Part shown: positions 1 through 9,815 of the stretch, piece by piece | Position numbering within the stretch: position 1 is the stretch's first letter | Layout of the letters: every line of letters begins with the position of its first letter | NCBI RefSeq assembly: GCF_033118175.1 | Contig: NC_083714.1 | Coordinates: 12,338,001-12,402,000 of the forward strand | DNA: 64,000 nt | Direction of reading: 5' to 3' | From: Dama dama | Taxonomy: Eukaryota; Chordata; Mammalia; Artiodactyla; Cervidae | Position numbers and translations under genes: made by a program | Notes under the pieces: generated by a model | Database searches by the model: none | The model's input: the letters and a program-made list of their open reading frames with translations, nothing else | What the model was told of the DNA's origin: nothing

Positions 1-20
1 GAGAAGCCTTGCAGACTTCT

Positions 21-206
21 TCAGATAGCAGAACAGGATGCCAACAGCTCTTCAATGTGCCTCTTCAAATACTTGCTCTGTTCACTGAATTGGCCATAAA
101 ATTCATCGATGTTGGTGGAGTCTTGTGGGCTGTGGCCGGCAGGCTTGCTGGGCAATAATTCTGTCAGCTCTCTATTCCAAGCAACTGTCTCTGAGACTTC
201 CAAAAG
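21..206 (-). CDS. Candidate 3'-terminal coding exon, gene unknown
   Basis: On the minus strand a frame is open from about 206 to a TGA at 21-23, roughly 60 codons. There is no ATG, as expected for an internal or last exon. The 3' half reads FYGQFSEQSKYLKRHIEEL, charged and helix-like, followed by about seven residues and the stop. Codons look protein-like rather than low complexity. A pyrimidine-rich run followed by AG (plus-strand 197-222) could be a splice acceptor, giving an exon start near 196. No interspersed repeat covers it. I do not recognise the protein. If real, the 3' UTR continues off the left edge and upstream exons would lie at higher coordinates on the minus strand, but none was found. 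A chance ORF or old processed pseudogene remains possible. Confidence 0.35.
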   Translation of the reverse strand, partial: LLEVSETVAWNRELTELLPSKPAGHSPQDSTNIDEFYGQFSEQSKYLKRHIEELLASCSAI

Positions 207-965
207 TTAAACACAGGAAAACCACACCAGCCACAGGCCTCATTAACCAATAAACCCTTGATGGAAAGCAGGATCTCACACGGTTGTTTCTGGTAAAAAT
301 CTCCCCCAAGGGAGGGGGACTTAAAAATCCCACTGGGCTGACTAAAGATGCTCCCATCTTTCACAATTTACTTCAGAGTTTGGGTCAGGCCAGTATTTCT
401 ACCCATGAAATAAATATCAGAAGGGATATTTAGAAGACCTTGGCAAGAAAAGTATAAGTAAATATAAGAGCACAGGCAGGGGTATTTTGAGAAGTAATAT
501 TAACTGGGATCAGTGGACTAGAGAGTAAATTATTTACACTCCTAAAGATTCAGGGCAGACTGAGCCATTTAAGGGAAGGAGGAACGACCATCTGCTGCTC
601 CAGCTACAAGTGACTAGCTTACATGTCACAGGCCAAGCCTTGAACCAGAGCCAAAAATATAAATTACAACCAGACATAGCCTTAGAAAGTGCCACCTTGG
701 GGGTCTGTAAAGGGGAAAAAATTGTGTGCTCTCTTTATTGGCAGCTGGGATTGCTGGTTCTCACTTTATGCAACTGTCTAAAGGGAGCTCTCTCCTTTAT
801 AGAGAATGTGAAAATGCGAATTTTGTCAAATCACTTCATTTCTACCATGTTTCCCTTGTGAAATCGATCTGTCACCCATTTACTCTGATCCAGGGAAAGC
901 CTACAGTGGATGAATTCCTTTAGTATCCAGCCGCCTTCAGGGATACAGGAGAACACTTGAAATCT
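207..965. other. No recognisable feature (possible intron flank)
   Basis: About 760 bases without a recognised repeat or gene. Short plus-strand frames here have no protein-like character. If the 21-206 exon is real this is its upstream intron. Confidence 0.5.
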
Positions 966-978
966 AATTAATCAGTTT

Positions 979-1163
979 GAAAATGAAAGTGAAAGTCACT
1001 TAGTCGTGTCTGACTTTTCGACCCGATGGACTATACAGTCCATGGAATTATCCAGGCCAGAATACTGGACTGGGTAGCCTTTCCCTTCTCCAGGGGATCT
1101 TCTCAATCCAGGGATCAAACCCAGGTCTCCCACATTGCAGGCAGATTCTTTACCAGCTGAACC
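979..1163 (-). mobile_element. Bov-tA type SINE (tRNA head truncated)
   Basis: Antisense SINE starting with the GAAAGTGAAAGT tail typical of one Bov-tA branch, then the BovB-related body and part of the tRNA-Glu-like head. A perfect 13-bp TSD, aattaatcagttt, lies at 966-978 and 1164-1176. The head stops at the A-box side without the usual GGGAAGCC end, so the copy is 5' truncated. Confidence 0.92.
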
Positions 1164-1176
1164 AATTAATCAGTTT

Positions 1177-1489
1177 ACCATGCCTTTAACCACAATGCCA
1201 AAATAGATACACTTTGACCAAATTTCTTATTACCATCTTGCCAAGCCCAAAGCTTAGCAACCTGCATCCAACAGGTCTTTCCAATTTGCCTTTTATTCAG
1301 CTTCATCTCTGGATTTGTCCTGCTTCTCTCCCCTTCCAGTGCTCTGCCCTATAAAAGGCTCCATTCCCCATGCTTTGCTTACTGTAACAGCCTGTGAGAT
1401 CCCTGGCTTTTAGGTTTTCTCTGACTTTTCTTCATGTTGCACTCTGGTCATCTTCCCCAGCTATCATTTTGAAAAATCAGTTCATTCTC
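1177..1489. other. Unassigned non-coding stretch
   Basis: Pyrimidine-rich sequence without a clear family. It contains TATAAAAG at 1350-1357, but no gene-like ORF follows, so it is not called a promoter. Confidence 0.4.
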
Positions 1490-1745
1490 CTTTTTTTCAC
1501 GGAATGAGAATGACTCCCAGTTTCTTACATCATCAAAGCCTCTGTGTGACAACCCTGTTGCTCTAACTTCACTCATTGCATCAACCACCAACTTCAGGCT
1601 CATACCTGGAACCCTAATCCCCTCCTTTGAAACTGCTCATAACATTTCCTTTGGCTGGAATGCTCCTTGAGACCTCCTCAACATTCCTGCCACTCCATGT
1701 ATACATAAGCAGCCTCCAGTTTCTATCTTCCCATGAAAACTGTCC
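1490..1745 (+). mobile_element. Possible L2-like LINE relic
   Basis: The wording 'tttggctggaatgctcctt' followed by a pyrimidine-rich tail resembles the L2 3' region. Similarity is weak and the borders are uncertain. Confidence 0.35.
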
Positions 1746-1754
1746 TAATAACAC

Positions 1755-1922
1755 TGTTCAGTTCAGTTCAGTCGCTTAGTCCTGTCCAAATCTTTGCGAC
1801 CCCATGGACTGCAGCACACCAAGCTTCCCTGTTCATCGATTCCTGACCCGGGGATCGAACCTGTGTCTCTTACGTCTCCTGCATTGGCAAATGGGTTCTT
1901 TACCACTAGCGCCACCTGGGAA
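1755..1922 (-). mobile_element. BovB-tail / Bov-tA-head chimeric SINE
   Basis: The left part has the TTCAG repeat tail and the 'gactgcagcacaccaagctt' wording of BovB 3' ends rather than the usual Bov-tA body. At about 1836-1845 it switches to the tRNA-derived head of a Bov-tA element (gatcgaacc... gccacctgggaagc). Either a template-switch product or an internally deleted or composite subfamily. Confidence 0.7.
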
Positions 1923-1929
1923 GCTTTCT

Positions 1930-2000
1930 AATGGAATATCTCTATATCTATTTCTATTTATCTATATATATGCAAACATATATGCTATATTAAATGAAAC
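1930..2000. repeat. AT-rich TCTATA-type simple repeat
   Basis: Degenerate run of tatctatatatct units immediately next to the SINE end. Confidence 0.6.
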
Positions 2001-2057
2001 AATACAGGTTAGAGAAGAATATAGTATGTTTAAATCTCAATTTTATGTGCATCTTAG

Positions 2058-2172
2058 TTTTTATCATTGCATAACAAATTTCCACAAGCTAAGCAGTTTA
2101 AAATAAAACAAATTTATTAAGTCACAATTTCCATCAGCCAGGCCTCTGAGCATGGTTTAACTGCTGCTAAGA
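2058..2172 (-). mobile_element. MaLR/MLT1-like LTR, 3' part
   Basis: The 'ataacaaatttccacaagct' wording followed by an AAACAAATTTATTA stretch is the reverse complement of the 3' end of MLT1-type LTRs, including the polyadenylation region. It appears to continue at 2985-3372 after interruption by a SINE and other sequence. Solo LTR relic without coding capacity. Confidence 0.65.
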
Positions 2173-2181
2173 GTCTCTCTT

Positions 2182-2418
2182 GGGGCTTCCCGAGTGGCGC
2201 TAGTGGTAAAGAACCTGCCTGATAATGCAAGAGACATAAGAGACACAGGTTCAATCCCTGAGTCAGGAAGATCCCCTGAAGTAGGGCATGAGGGCATGGC
2301 AACCCACTCCAGTATTCTTGCCTAGAGAATCTCATGGATAGATGAGCCTGGCGGGCTACAGTCCATGGGGTCACAAAGAGTGGGACACGACTGATCTAGC
2401 ATGCACACATGCACACAG
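2182..2418 (+). mobile_element. Bov-tA SINE inserted in the LTR relic
   Basis: Starts with the tRNA-derived GGGGCTTCCCGAGTGGCGC head and its B box (GGTTCAATCCC), continues with the BovB-related body, and ends in a (GCACAC)n tail. A short GTCTCTC repeat at 2173-2179 and 2419-2425 is a likely TSD. Confidence 0.9.
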
Positions 2419-2426
2419 GTCTCTCA

Positions 2427-2984
2427 TTCTTTTAAAATGTAGGTTTTATCATCAGTCAAGGATAGTGAGCGCAACAGATCAGGTGATGACTTCCTTTGAA
2501 AAGATAATTTGTTACTATAGGTCCCAAGAGGAGGGGCATAGCACACCACAGAGGGTCACATGAGAAGTGCCAGGATTGGCCAGGTGGCAGGAGAAATGTG
2601 GTAAAAGCATGGGCAAGGGCCTTTATTGTAGTTTCTATGGGAACAGCAAGGTAAGGCAGTGTAATCAAGTTTAAGACAGTTAGTTTGAAGAATTTTAGTG
2701 GGCTCTGGGCTACTGGAGCTATCACTAGTTGTCTGGTACCTGGCCCTGGGATGATTAGGGCAGAGCAATACTGCCTCCTAGAGGGTAGGCCAAATAGGGA
2801 AGTGGTTCAGATACCATCTCTGGATTGGTTGGTTTGCATATGAAAGGCACTCTTCTGGGCCAGTCATTTGCTATCTTTAAGACCTGGGTAGTCTTGAGAG
2901 GGCCAGTCTCTCCCTAGACAGCAGGCCCCAGAGGCCAGAGCATCAAGAAAACAGACAAGAAGAAAATATAGTTAGTATACTCAC
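2427..2984. other. Unassigned, repeat-like sequence between two LTR halves
   Basis: About 560 bases separating the two MLT1-like parts. Its style resembles an old interspersed repeat but I cannot name the family. Minus-strand frames here lack domain motifs. Confidence 0.35.
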
Positions 2985-3372
2985 CAGGTTGAAATCACAG
3001 CATCAGCAAGGCTCTGACTCAGGCTCACTGCTTATCGGCAGAATTCAGTGCCTTGTGATCTGAAGACTAAGGTCCCCGATTTTTTACTGGCTGACTGTTG
3101 GGGAGTCACTCTTATTCCCTAGAGGCTGCTCTCAGGTCCCAGTCACATGGCTCTTTCACAACACAAATATTCTTCTTCCAAGTCAGCTGGAAATACTTAT
3201 ATAATGTAATGGAATTACAGATGTGACTATCCTAACACCTTTGCCATAAAATATGACTTGATTAAGGGGATGATAGCACATCATACTCACAGATCTGCCC
3301 ACACTCAAGAAAAGGGGATTATATACAGCATATAAGCAGAGAACAGCCATCTTAGCATTTTGCCTTCCACAG
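2985..3372 (-). mobile_element. MaLR/MLT1-like LTR, 5' part
   Basis: Reverse-complement MLT1 wording is visible: 'ggcagaattcagtgccttg', 'taaggtccccgat', 'ttgattaagggg', and an end in gccttccaca. Together with 2058-2172 it forms one LTR split by later insertions. Confidence 0.6.
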
Positions 3373-3544
3373 TATGGAATTAGGCACATGCATATATTTG
3401 GATGCGATAAAAGTCTGGAAAGATGTATCTACATACATGGAGAGAAAGGGGGAATATATTAACATGAATAATCTCTGCTAAGGTCCTTTCAGGTGGAATT
3501 CTTTTTTCTTTTTTAGGTATTAATTGTTAGCATATATAGTACTT

Positions 3545-4480
3545 GAGAATTATGGCTGCCCAGCGCTGGAGTGAGATACCCCACGTCCAAGGGCAGAGAA
3601 GCACCAGCAAGACAGTAGGCGCTGGAAGGGTGGCTGTGTGGTGCTGGAGTGACTTTGAGGAGATATCACACAACCAAGGGCAAAGGAGAAGCCCAAACAA
3701 GATGGTAGGAGGGGCAAAATCGCATTTAGAATCAAACCCCATACCCACCAGAGATGCTCAGAGGGCTAAAACAAACCTTGTGCGCACCAGGACCCAGAGA
3801 CCCCACAGAGATTGAGACAGAACTGTGTTTGAGTGTCTCCTGTGCAGGTATGGGTCAGCAGTGGACTGCCACAGCGGTAGGGGCCCTGGGTGCACCAGAC
3901 CTGGGTATGGCATAAGCCCTTTTGGAGGAGGTCACCATTAACCCCACCATAGAGCCACCAGAACTTACACAGGACTGGGAAACAGGCTCCTGGAGGGCAC
4001 AAACAGAATCTTGTATGCACCAGGACCCAGGAGAAGACAGCCGTGACCCCACAAGAGACTGATCCAGATTTGCCCGTGAGTGTCCAGGGGTCTCCAGTGG
4101 AGGCATGGGTCAGCGGTGGCCTGCAGCAGGGTTGGGGACACTGAGTGTAGCAGTACATGCATGGGATCTTTTGAAGGAGGTCACCATTATCTTCATTACC
4201 TCCACCATAGTTTGGCCCCAGGCAAATAAGAGGGAGGGAACACAGCCCCACCCATCAACAGAAAATTGGATTAAAGATTTACTGAGCATGGCCCTGCCCA
4301 TCAGAACAAGACCCAGATTCCCCCTCAGGAAGCTTCCATCTTCCATAGGCCTCTTATCCTTCTCAATCAGAGGGTAGACAGACTGAAAACCACAATCACA
4401 GAAAACTAACCAATCTGATCACATGGACCAGAGCCTTGTCTAACTCAATGAAACTATGAGCCATGCCATGTAGGGCCACC
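3545..4480 (+). repeat. BovB 5' region with two tiers of degenerate tandem units
   Basis: Two related units of about 90 bases begin near 3563 and 3645 (gctggagtga..., gagata-cc/at-cac, ccaagggca, a-gacagtagg or a-gatggtagg). A second, longer pair follows: GCACCAGGACCCAG at 3784 and 4017 and GGAGGTCACCATTA at about 3926 and 4177, so units repeat with an offset of about 233 bases. No ORF. Because the outer TSD encloses it, this is part of the BovB insertion and probably its 5' UTR/promoter. Confidence 0.7.
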
Positions 4481-4768
4481 TAAGACAGATGGGTCATAGT
4501 GGAGAGTTCTGACAAAACGTGGTCCACTGGAGAAGGGAATGGAGAACCACTTCAGTATTCTTGCCTTGAGAACCCCATGAACAGTATGAAAAGGCAAAAA
4601 TATAAGACACTGAAAGATGATCTTCCCAGGTCAGTAGGTGCCCAATATGCTACTGGAGATCAGTGGAGAAATAACTCCCAAAAGAATGAAGAGACGGAGC
4701 CGAAGCAACAACACCCAGTTGTGGATGTAACTCATGATGGAAGTAAACTCCGATACTGTGAAGAGCAA

Positions 4769-5510
4769 TATTGCATGGGAACCTGGAATGTTAGGTCCAT
4801 GAATCAAGATAAATTGGAAGTGGTCAAACAGGAGATGGCAAGAATGCACATTGACATTTCAGGAATCAGCAAACTAAAATGGACTGGAATGGGTGAATTT
4901 AATTCAGATGACCATTATATCTACTACTGTGGGCAAGAATCCCTTAGAAGAAATGGAGTAGCCATCATAGTCAACTAAAGAGTCCAAAATGCAATACTTG
5001 GATGCAATCTCAAAAACGACAGAATGATCTCTGTTCATTTCCAAGGCAAACCATGCAATATCACAGTAATCCAGGTCTATGCCTTAACCAGTAATGCTGA
5101 AAAAGCTGAAGTTGAACTGTTCTATGAAGACCTACAAATCTCCTAGAACTAACACCCAAAAAAGATGTCTTTTTCATTATAGGGGACTGGAATGCAAAGG
5201 TAGGAAGTCAAGAAACACCTGGAGTAAGAGGCAAATTGGGCCTTGTAGTACAGAATGAAGCAGGGCAAAGACTAGTAGAGTTTTGCCAAGAGAACACACT
5301 GGTGATAAAAAAACACTCTCTTCCAACAACACAAGAGAAGACTCTACACATGGACATCACAGGATGGTCAATACTGAAATCAGATTGATTATATTCCTTG
5401 CAGCCAAAGATGGAGAAGCTCTATACACTCAGCAAAAACAAGACTGGGAGCTGACTGTGGCTCAGATCATGAACTCCTTATTGCCAAATTCAGACTTAAA
5501 TTGAACAAAG
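4769..5510 (+). pseudogene. BovB endonuclease domain, broken
   Basis: The AP-endonuclease-like domain is recognisable from GTWNVRSMN near 4778, through ISGISKLKWTGMGEFNSDDH, to IIGDWNAKVGSQE near 5176-5215. The first frame is stopped by TAA at 4976-4978 (a Lys-type codon changed). The frame moves by one base at about 5137. It would nick target DNA for target-primed reverse transcription, but this copy is a pseudogene. Confidence 0.9.
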
Positions 5511-5627
5511 TAGGGAAAACTACTAGACCATTACAGCGGAAGTGAGAAATAGATTCAAGGGATTAGATCTGTTAGACAGAGTACCTGAAAAACTATGGAT
5601 GGAGGTTCATGACATTGTACAGGAGGA

Positions 5628-7432
5628 GTGATCAAGACCATCCCCGAGAAAAAGAAATGCAAAAAGGCAAAATGGCTGTCTGAGGAGGCCTTCCAAATAG
5701 CTGTGAAAAGGAGAGACATGAAAAGCAAGAGAGAAAGGGAAAGGTATATCCATTTGAATGCAGAGTTCCAAAGAACAGCAAGGAGAAATAAGAAAGCCTT
5801 CCTCAGTGATCACTTCAAAGAAAGAGAGGAAAACAATAGAATGGAAAAGACTAGAGATCTCTTCAAGAAAATTAGAGATACCAAGGGAAAATGTCATGCA
5901 AAGATGGGCTCAATAAAAGACAGGAATGGTATGGACCTAACAGAAGCAGAAGATATTAAGAAGAGGTGGCAAGAATAAACAGAAGAACTATGCAAAAAAG
6001 ATATTCATTACTCAGATAACCATGATGATGTGATCACTCACCTAGAGCCAGACATCCTGGAATGTGAAGTCAAGTGGGCCTTAGGAAGCATCACTATGAA
6101 CAAAGCTAGTGGAGGTGATGAAATTCCAGTTGAGCTATTTCAAATTCTAAAAGATGATGCTGTGAAAGTGCTGCCCTCAATATGCCAGCAAATTTGGAAA
6201 ACTCAGCAGTGGTCCCAGGACTGGAAAACATCAGTTTTCAATCCAATCGCAAAGAAGGGCAATGCCAAAGAATGCTAAGACTACCACACAACTGCACTCA
6301 TCTCACACGCTGGCAAAGTAATGCTCAAAATTCTCCAAGCCAGGCTTCAACAGTACATGAACCGTGAACTTCCAGATGTTCAAGCTGGACTTAGAAAAGG
6401 CAGAGGAACCAGAGATCAAATTGTCAACATCCGTTGGATCATTGAAAAAGCAAGAGAGTTCTAGAAAAACATCTACTTCTGCTTTATTAACTATGCCAAA
6501 GTCTTTGACTGAGTGGATCACAACAAACTGTGGAAAATTCTGAAAGAGATGGGAATACCAGACCACCTGACCTGCCTCCTGAGAAACCTGTATGCAAGTG
6601 AGGAAGCCACAGTTAGAACCGGACATGGAACAATAGAATGGTTCCAAATAGGAAAAGGAGTATGTCGAGGCTGTATATTGTCACCTTGCTTATTTAACTT
6701 ATATGCAGAGTACATCATGAGAATCGCTGGGCTGGATGAAGCACAAGCTGATATCAAGAGTGCCGGGAGAAATATCAATAACCTCAGATGTGCAGATGAC
6801 ACCACCCTTATGGCAGAAAGCGAAGAAGAACAAAAGAGCCTCTTAATGAAAGTGAAAGAGGAGAGTGAAAAAGTTGGCTTAAAGCTCAACATTCAGAAAA
6901 CTAAGATCATGGCATATGGTCCCATCACTGCATGGCAAATAGATGGGGAAGCAATGGAAACAGTGACAGACTTTATTTTGGGGGGCTCCAAAATCACTGC
7001 AGATGGTGACTGCAGCCGTGAAATTAAAAGACGCTTGCTCCTTGGAAGAAAATTTGTGACCAACCTAGACGGCATATTAAAAAGCAGAGACATTACTTTG
7101 GCAACAAAGGTCTGTCTAGTCAAGGCTATGGTTTTTCCAGTAGTCATGTATGGATGTGAGAGTTGGAGTATCAAGAAAGCTGAGAGCCGAAGAACTGATA
7201 TTTTGAACTGTGGTGTTGGAGAAGACTCTTGAGAGTCCCTCGGACTACAAGGAGATCTAAACAGTCCATCCTAAAGGAAGTCAATCCTGAATATTCATTG
7301 GAAGGATTGATGCTGAAGCTGAAACTCCAATACTCTGGCCACCTGATGCGAAGAACTGACTCAATGGAAAAGACCCTGATGCTGGGAAAGATTGAAGGTG
7401 GGAGGAGAAGGGAATTACAGAGGATGAGATAG
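5628..7432 (+). pseudogene. BovB reverse transcriptase and C-terminal region, broken
   Basis: A single frame (codons starting at multiples of three) carries RT sequence from 5628 to 7232, with stops at 5976, 6276, 6462 and 6510. A one-base loss near 7199 moves the rest to another frame (7229-7432). The first catalytic motif reads FINYAKVFD, with Asn where the metal-binding Asp belongs, and is followed by a stop. The second is CADDTTLMAES: both Asp remain but the usual Tyr is Cys. GCILSPCLFNLYAEYIM is well preserved. The copy is enzymatically dead. Confidence 0.92.
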
Positions 7433-7727
7433 TTGGATGACATCACCAAGTCAATGGATATGAGTTTGAGTAAACTCTGGAAGTTGGTGATGGACAAGGA
7501 GGCCTGGCGTGCTTCAGTCCATTCGGTCGCAGAGAGTCGGACATGACTGAGTGACTGAACTGAACTGAACTGAACTGATAGTACTTTGGAAGCAAGGAAG
7601 GAAAAGAGGAAGAAGGAAATAATCCTCAGTTGCTTACTGAAATAAGCATAAATTTATCCTGTCAAAACAGGTTCCCCATAACATAGTCCCACTTCTGCTT
7701 AAGGAATCACCTTCCAATACCCCCATC

Positions 7728-7758
7728 AAATTTATTTTATTTTATTTTTATTTTATTT
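7728..7758. repeat. (TTTTA)n simple repeat
   Basis: About six units of TTTTA/TTTTAT. Confidence 0.9.
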
Positions 7759-7971
7759 TACCCCAATATTTTAGCCAAACTACCGTACCCTGGCCCACAT
7801 TTTACCATGTGCTTTTCTATCTGTGTGGTACACTCATATTATTTCACTGCTTCGTTTCTGTCAAAATCTATCCCTCAAGGCCCATGGCTGTTTGCTCTGC
7901 AAACTCACCCTTGACTCTATCAGGCATAAGGTGCTTCCTCTTGATTTTGGAATACCTGAGAAATAGACTGT

Positions 7972-8085
7972 AGGGGTTAAGCCCCTACATTCTAAGGTCA
8001 TATTGCCTAGATTCTACTCCTGCTCTTGCTACTTTCTAGCCAAGAAATCTGTGGTAAATTGCTTAACCTTTAGTAAGTTAGGACC
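7972..8085 (+). mobile_element. MIR SINE relic
   Basis: Follows the MIR order: 'cctagattctactcctgctc', a tactttctagcc segment, then 'aaattgcttaacctttagt'. Diverged mammal-wide tRNA SINE. Confidence 0.6.
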
Positions 8086-8850
8086 ACTGCTCAGAAGAGA
8101 TAAGGCAAGTAGGAGAAGAGGGGCTTTTATCCACAATCCAAGGAGAACTAGCAGAATGGGAACACTGGAATTGAAATATCAAAGTCAGCAACTCAAAGGA
8201 AACCACATATGTCTTCAGTAGGAAATCAACTCTGGGGGTTCAAATGAGTGGAACTTTGAAGTTCAAGTCCAAAATGTAACCTTCACCTTGGAAAATTCCC
8301 CAGCCAAAGTCACAGAAACTAAACAGGAAGCAAATGCTCTAGGAAACCACAGGCAATGCCATCAACGATGCTTCCCAGGCTATGTATCCAAAACAGGGTT
8401 CTTCCCATTTAGGTCTCTTTGCAGTAATGTATGAGTATGTTAACTGCAAGTGAGGAAATCCCTTCATTGTGATTTTTTTTGAGAATGGATTTCATCCAAG
8501 AAAAACAACCATCCTTTTTGACAATTTTCTTCTCTATTTATGCCAGTCCAATTATGAGAGGCAAAGCAACGAATACTATTTTCCAGACCTGTGCTTTAAA
8601 GAAACCTAGTACCACACCCTCTATTTAGCTCTCTGTCCTGGCACATTTGGGCACACTAGGAATGCCAATCCCTGCCAGGTTCCCTGAGAAGGGAAGGATA
8701 TGCCTTGATTCCAATAAATAATATATGAAATTGGCATCCATCTAGGAAACCTATTTAACTCAGCATGGACTTGGATTCTGGTTCACAAGTCCTCATTTTC
8801 TTTGCCTATATAATAATTGGGAGTCACATCACTGAAAGATATCACTTCGA
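8086..8850. other. No recognisable feature
   Basis: Non-coding sequence without a clear family. Confidence 0.45.
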
Positions 8851-9815
8851 TTTTTTTTTAACCATTAAACAAATTTTATTTACCTTTTATTGAAGGATAA
8901 TTGCTTTACAGAATTCTGCTGTTTTCTGCCAAACCTCAACATGAATCAGCCATAGGTATACATATATTCCCTCCCTCTTGAAACTTCCTCCCATCTCCCT
9001 CCCCACCCCACCCCTCTAGGTTGATACAGAGCCTCTGTTTGAGTTTCCTGAGCCTTACAGCAAATTCCTGTTGGCTATCTATTTTACATACGGTAATGTA
9101 AGTTTCCATGTTACTCTCTCCATACATTTCACCCTCTCCTCCCCTCTCCCCATGTCCATAAGTCTATTCTCTGTTTCTCCATTGCTGCCCTGTACATAAA
9201 TTCTTCAGTACCATTTTTCTAAATTCTGTATATATGTGTTAGAATATGGTATTTATCTTTCTCTTTCTGACTCACTTCACTCTGTATAATAGGTTCTAGG
9301 TTCATCCACCTCATTAGAACTGACTCAAATGCATTCCTTTTTATGACTGAGTAATATCTCATTATGTATATGTACCACAACTTCTTTATCCATTCATCTG
9401 TCTATGGACATCTAGGTTGCTTCCATGTTCTACCTATTGTAAATAGTGCTGCAGTGAACAATGGGATACACGAGTCTCTTTCAATCTGGGTTTCCTCAGG
9501 ATATATGCCTAGGAGTGGGATTGCTGGGTCATCTGGTGGTTTTATTCCTAGTTTTTTAAGGAATATCCATACCATCTTCCATAGTGGCTGTATCAGTTTA
9601 CATTCCCACCAACAGTGCAAGAGGCTTCCCTTTTCTCCACACCCTCTCCAGCATTTGTTGTTTGTAGACTTTTTGATGAGGGCCATTCTGACCAGTGTGA
9701 GGTGATATCTCATTGTGGTTTTGATTTGCATTTCTCCAATAATGAGCAACGTCGAGCATCTTTTCATGTGTTCGTTAGCCATCTGTATGTCTTCTTTGGA
9801 GAAATGTCTGTCTAG
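8851..9815 (-). mobile_element. 5'-truncated L1, antisense
   Basis: Poly-T at 8851-8859 marks the tail. The ruminant L1 3' UTR follows (ggataattgctttacag, aacatgaatcagccatagg), then the end of ORF2. On the minus strand 9782-9402 stays open for about 126 codons and shows the L1 ORF2 C-x3-C-x7-H-x4-C knuckle and the GIYPEET wording. No clear TSD found. Confidence 0.93.
9402..9782 (-). pseudogene. L1 ORF2 C-terminal fragment
   Basis: Open fragment of the L1 ORF2 C terminus containing the C-x3-C-x7-H-x4-C motif and ending in WKQPRC. It lacks the endonuclease and RT domains, so it is a non-functional relic. Confidence 0.85.

Larger units (their letters stand above)
3545..7577 (+). mobile_element. 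Near full-length BovB (RTE) LINE, about 4.03 kb
   Basis: The copy runs from a GC-rich 5' region through an APE-type endonuclease and a reverse transcriptase to the characteristic (ACTGA)n 3' tail at about 7551-7577. A perfect 9-bp repeat, atagtactt, at 3536-3544 and 7578-7586 brackets the whole unit, supporting one insertion. The coding part is dead: several in-frame stops, at least three frame changes and altered catalytic residues. BovB is the RTE family present in ruminants and squamates, and its 3' end is shared with Bov-tA/Bov-A SINEs. This copy could not supply enzyme now. Confidence 0.95.

Noticed and set aside
1350..1357. TATAAAAG as a core promoter
   Set aside because: No transcribed feature or gene-like ORF follows, and the sequence downstream looks like an L2 relic.
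3784..4215. Separate endogenous retrovirus or satellite inside the BovB 5' region
   Set aside because: No LTR ends or internal TSD seen; the outer 9-bp TSD is better explained by one BovB unit, although this needs a library search.
6513..7232. Functional reverse transcriptase gene
   Set aside because: The 239-codon open frame lacks the first catalytic motif, which lies upstream of a stop and is mutated; it is a fragment of a dead BovB.
8851..9815. TSD for this L1 and for the one at 45800-46530
   Set aside because: Flanks were compared by eye and no repeat of 7 bp or more was convincing.
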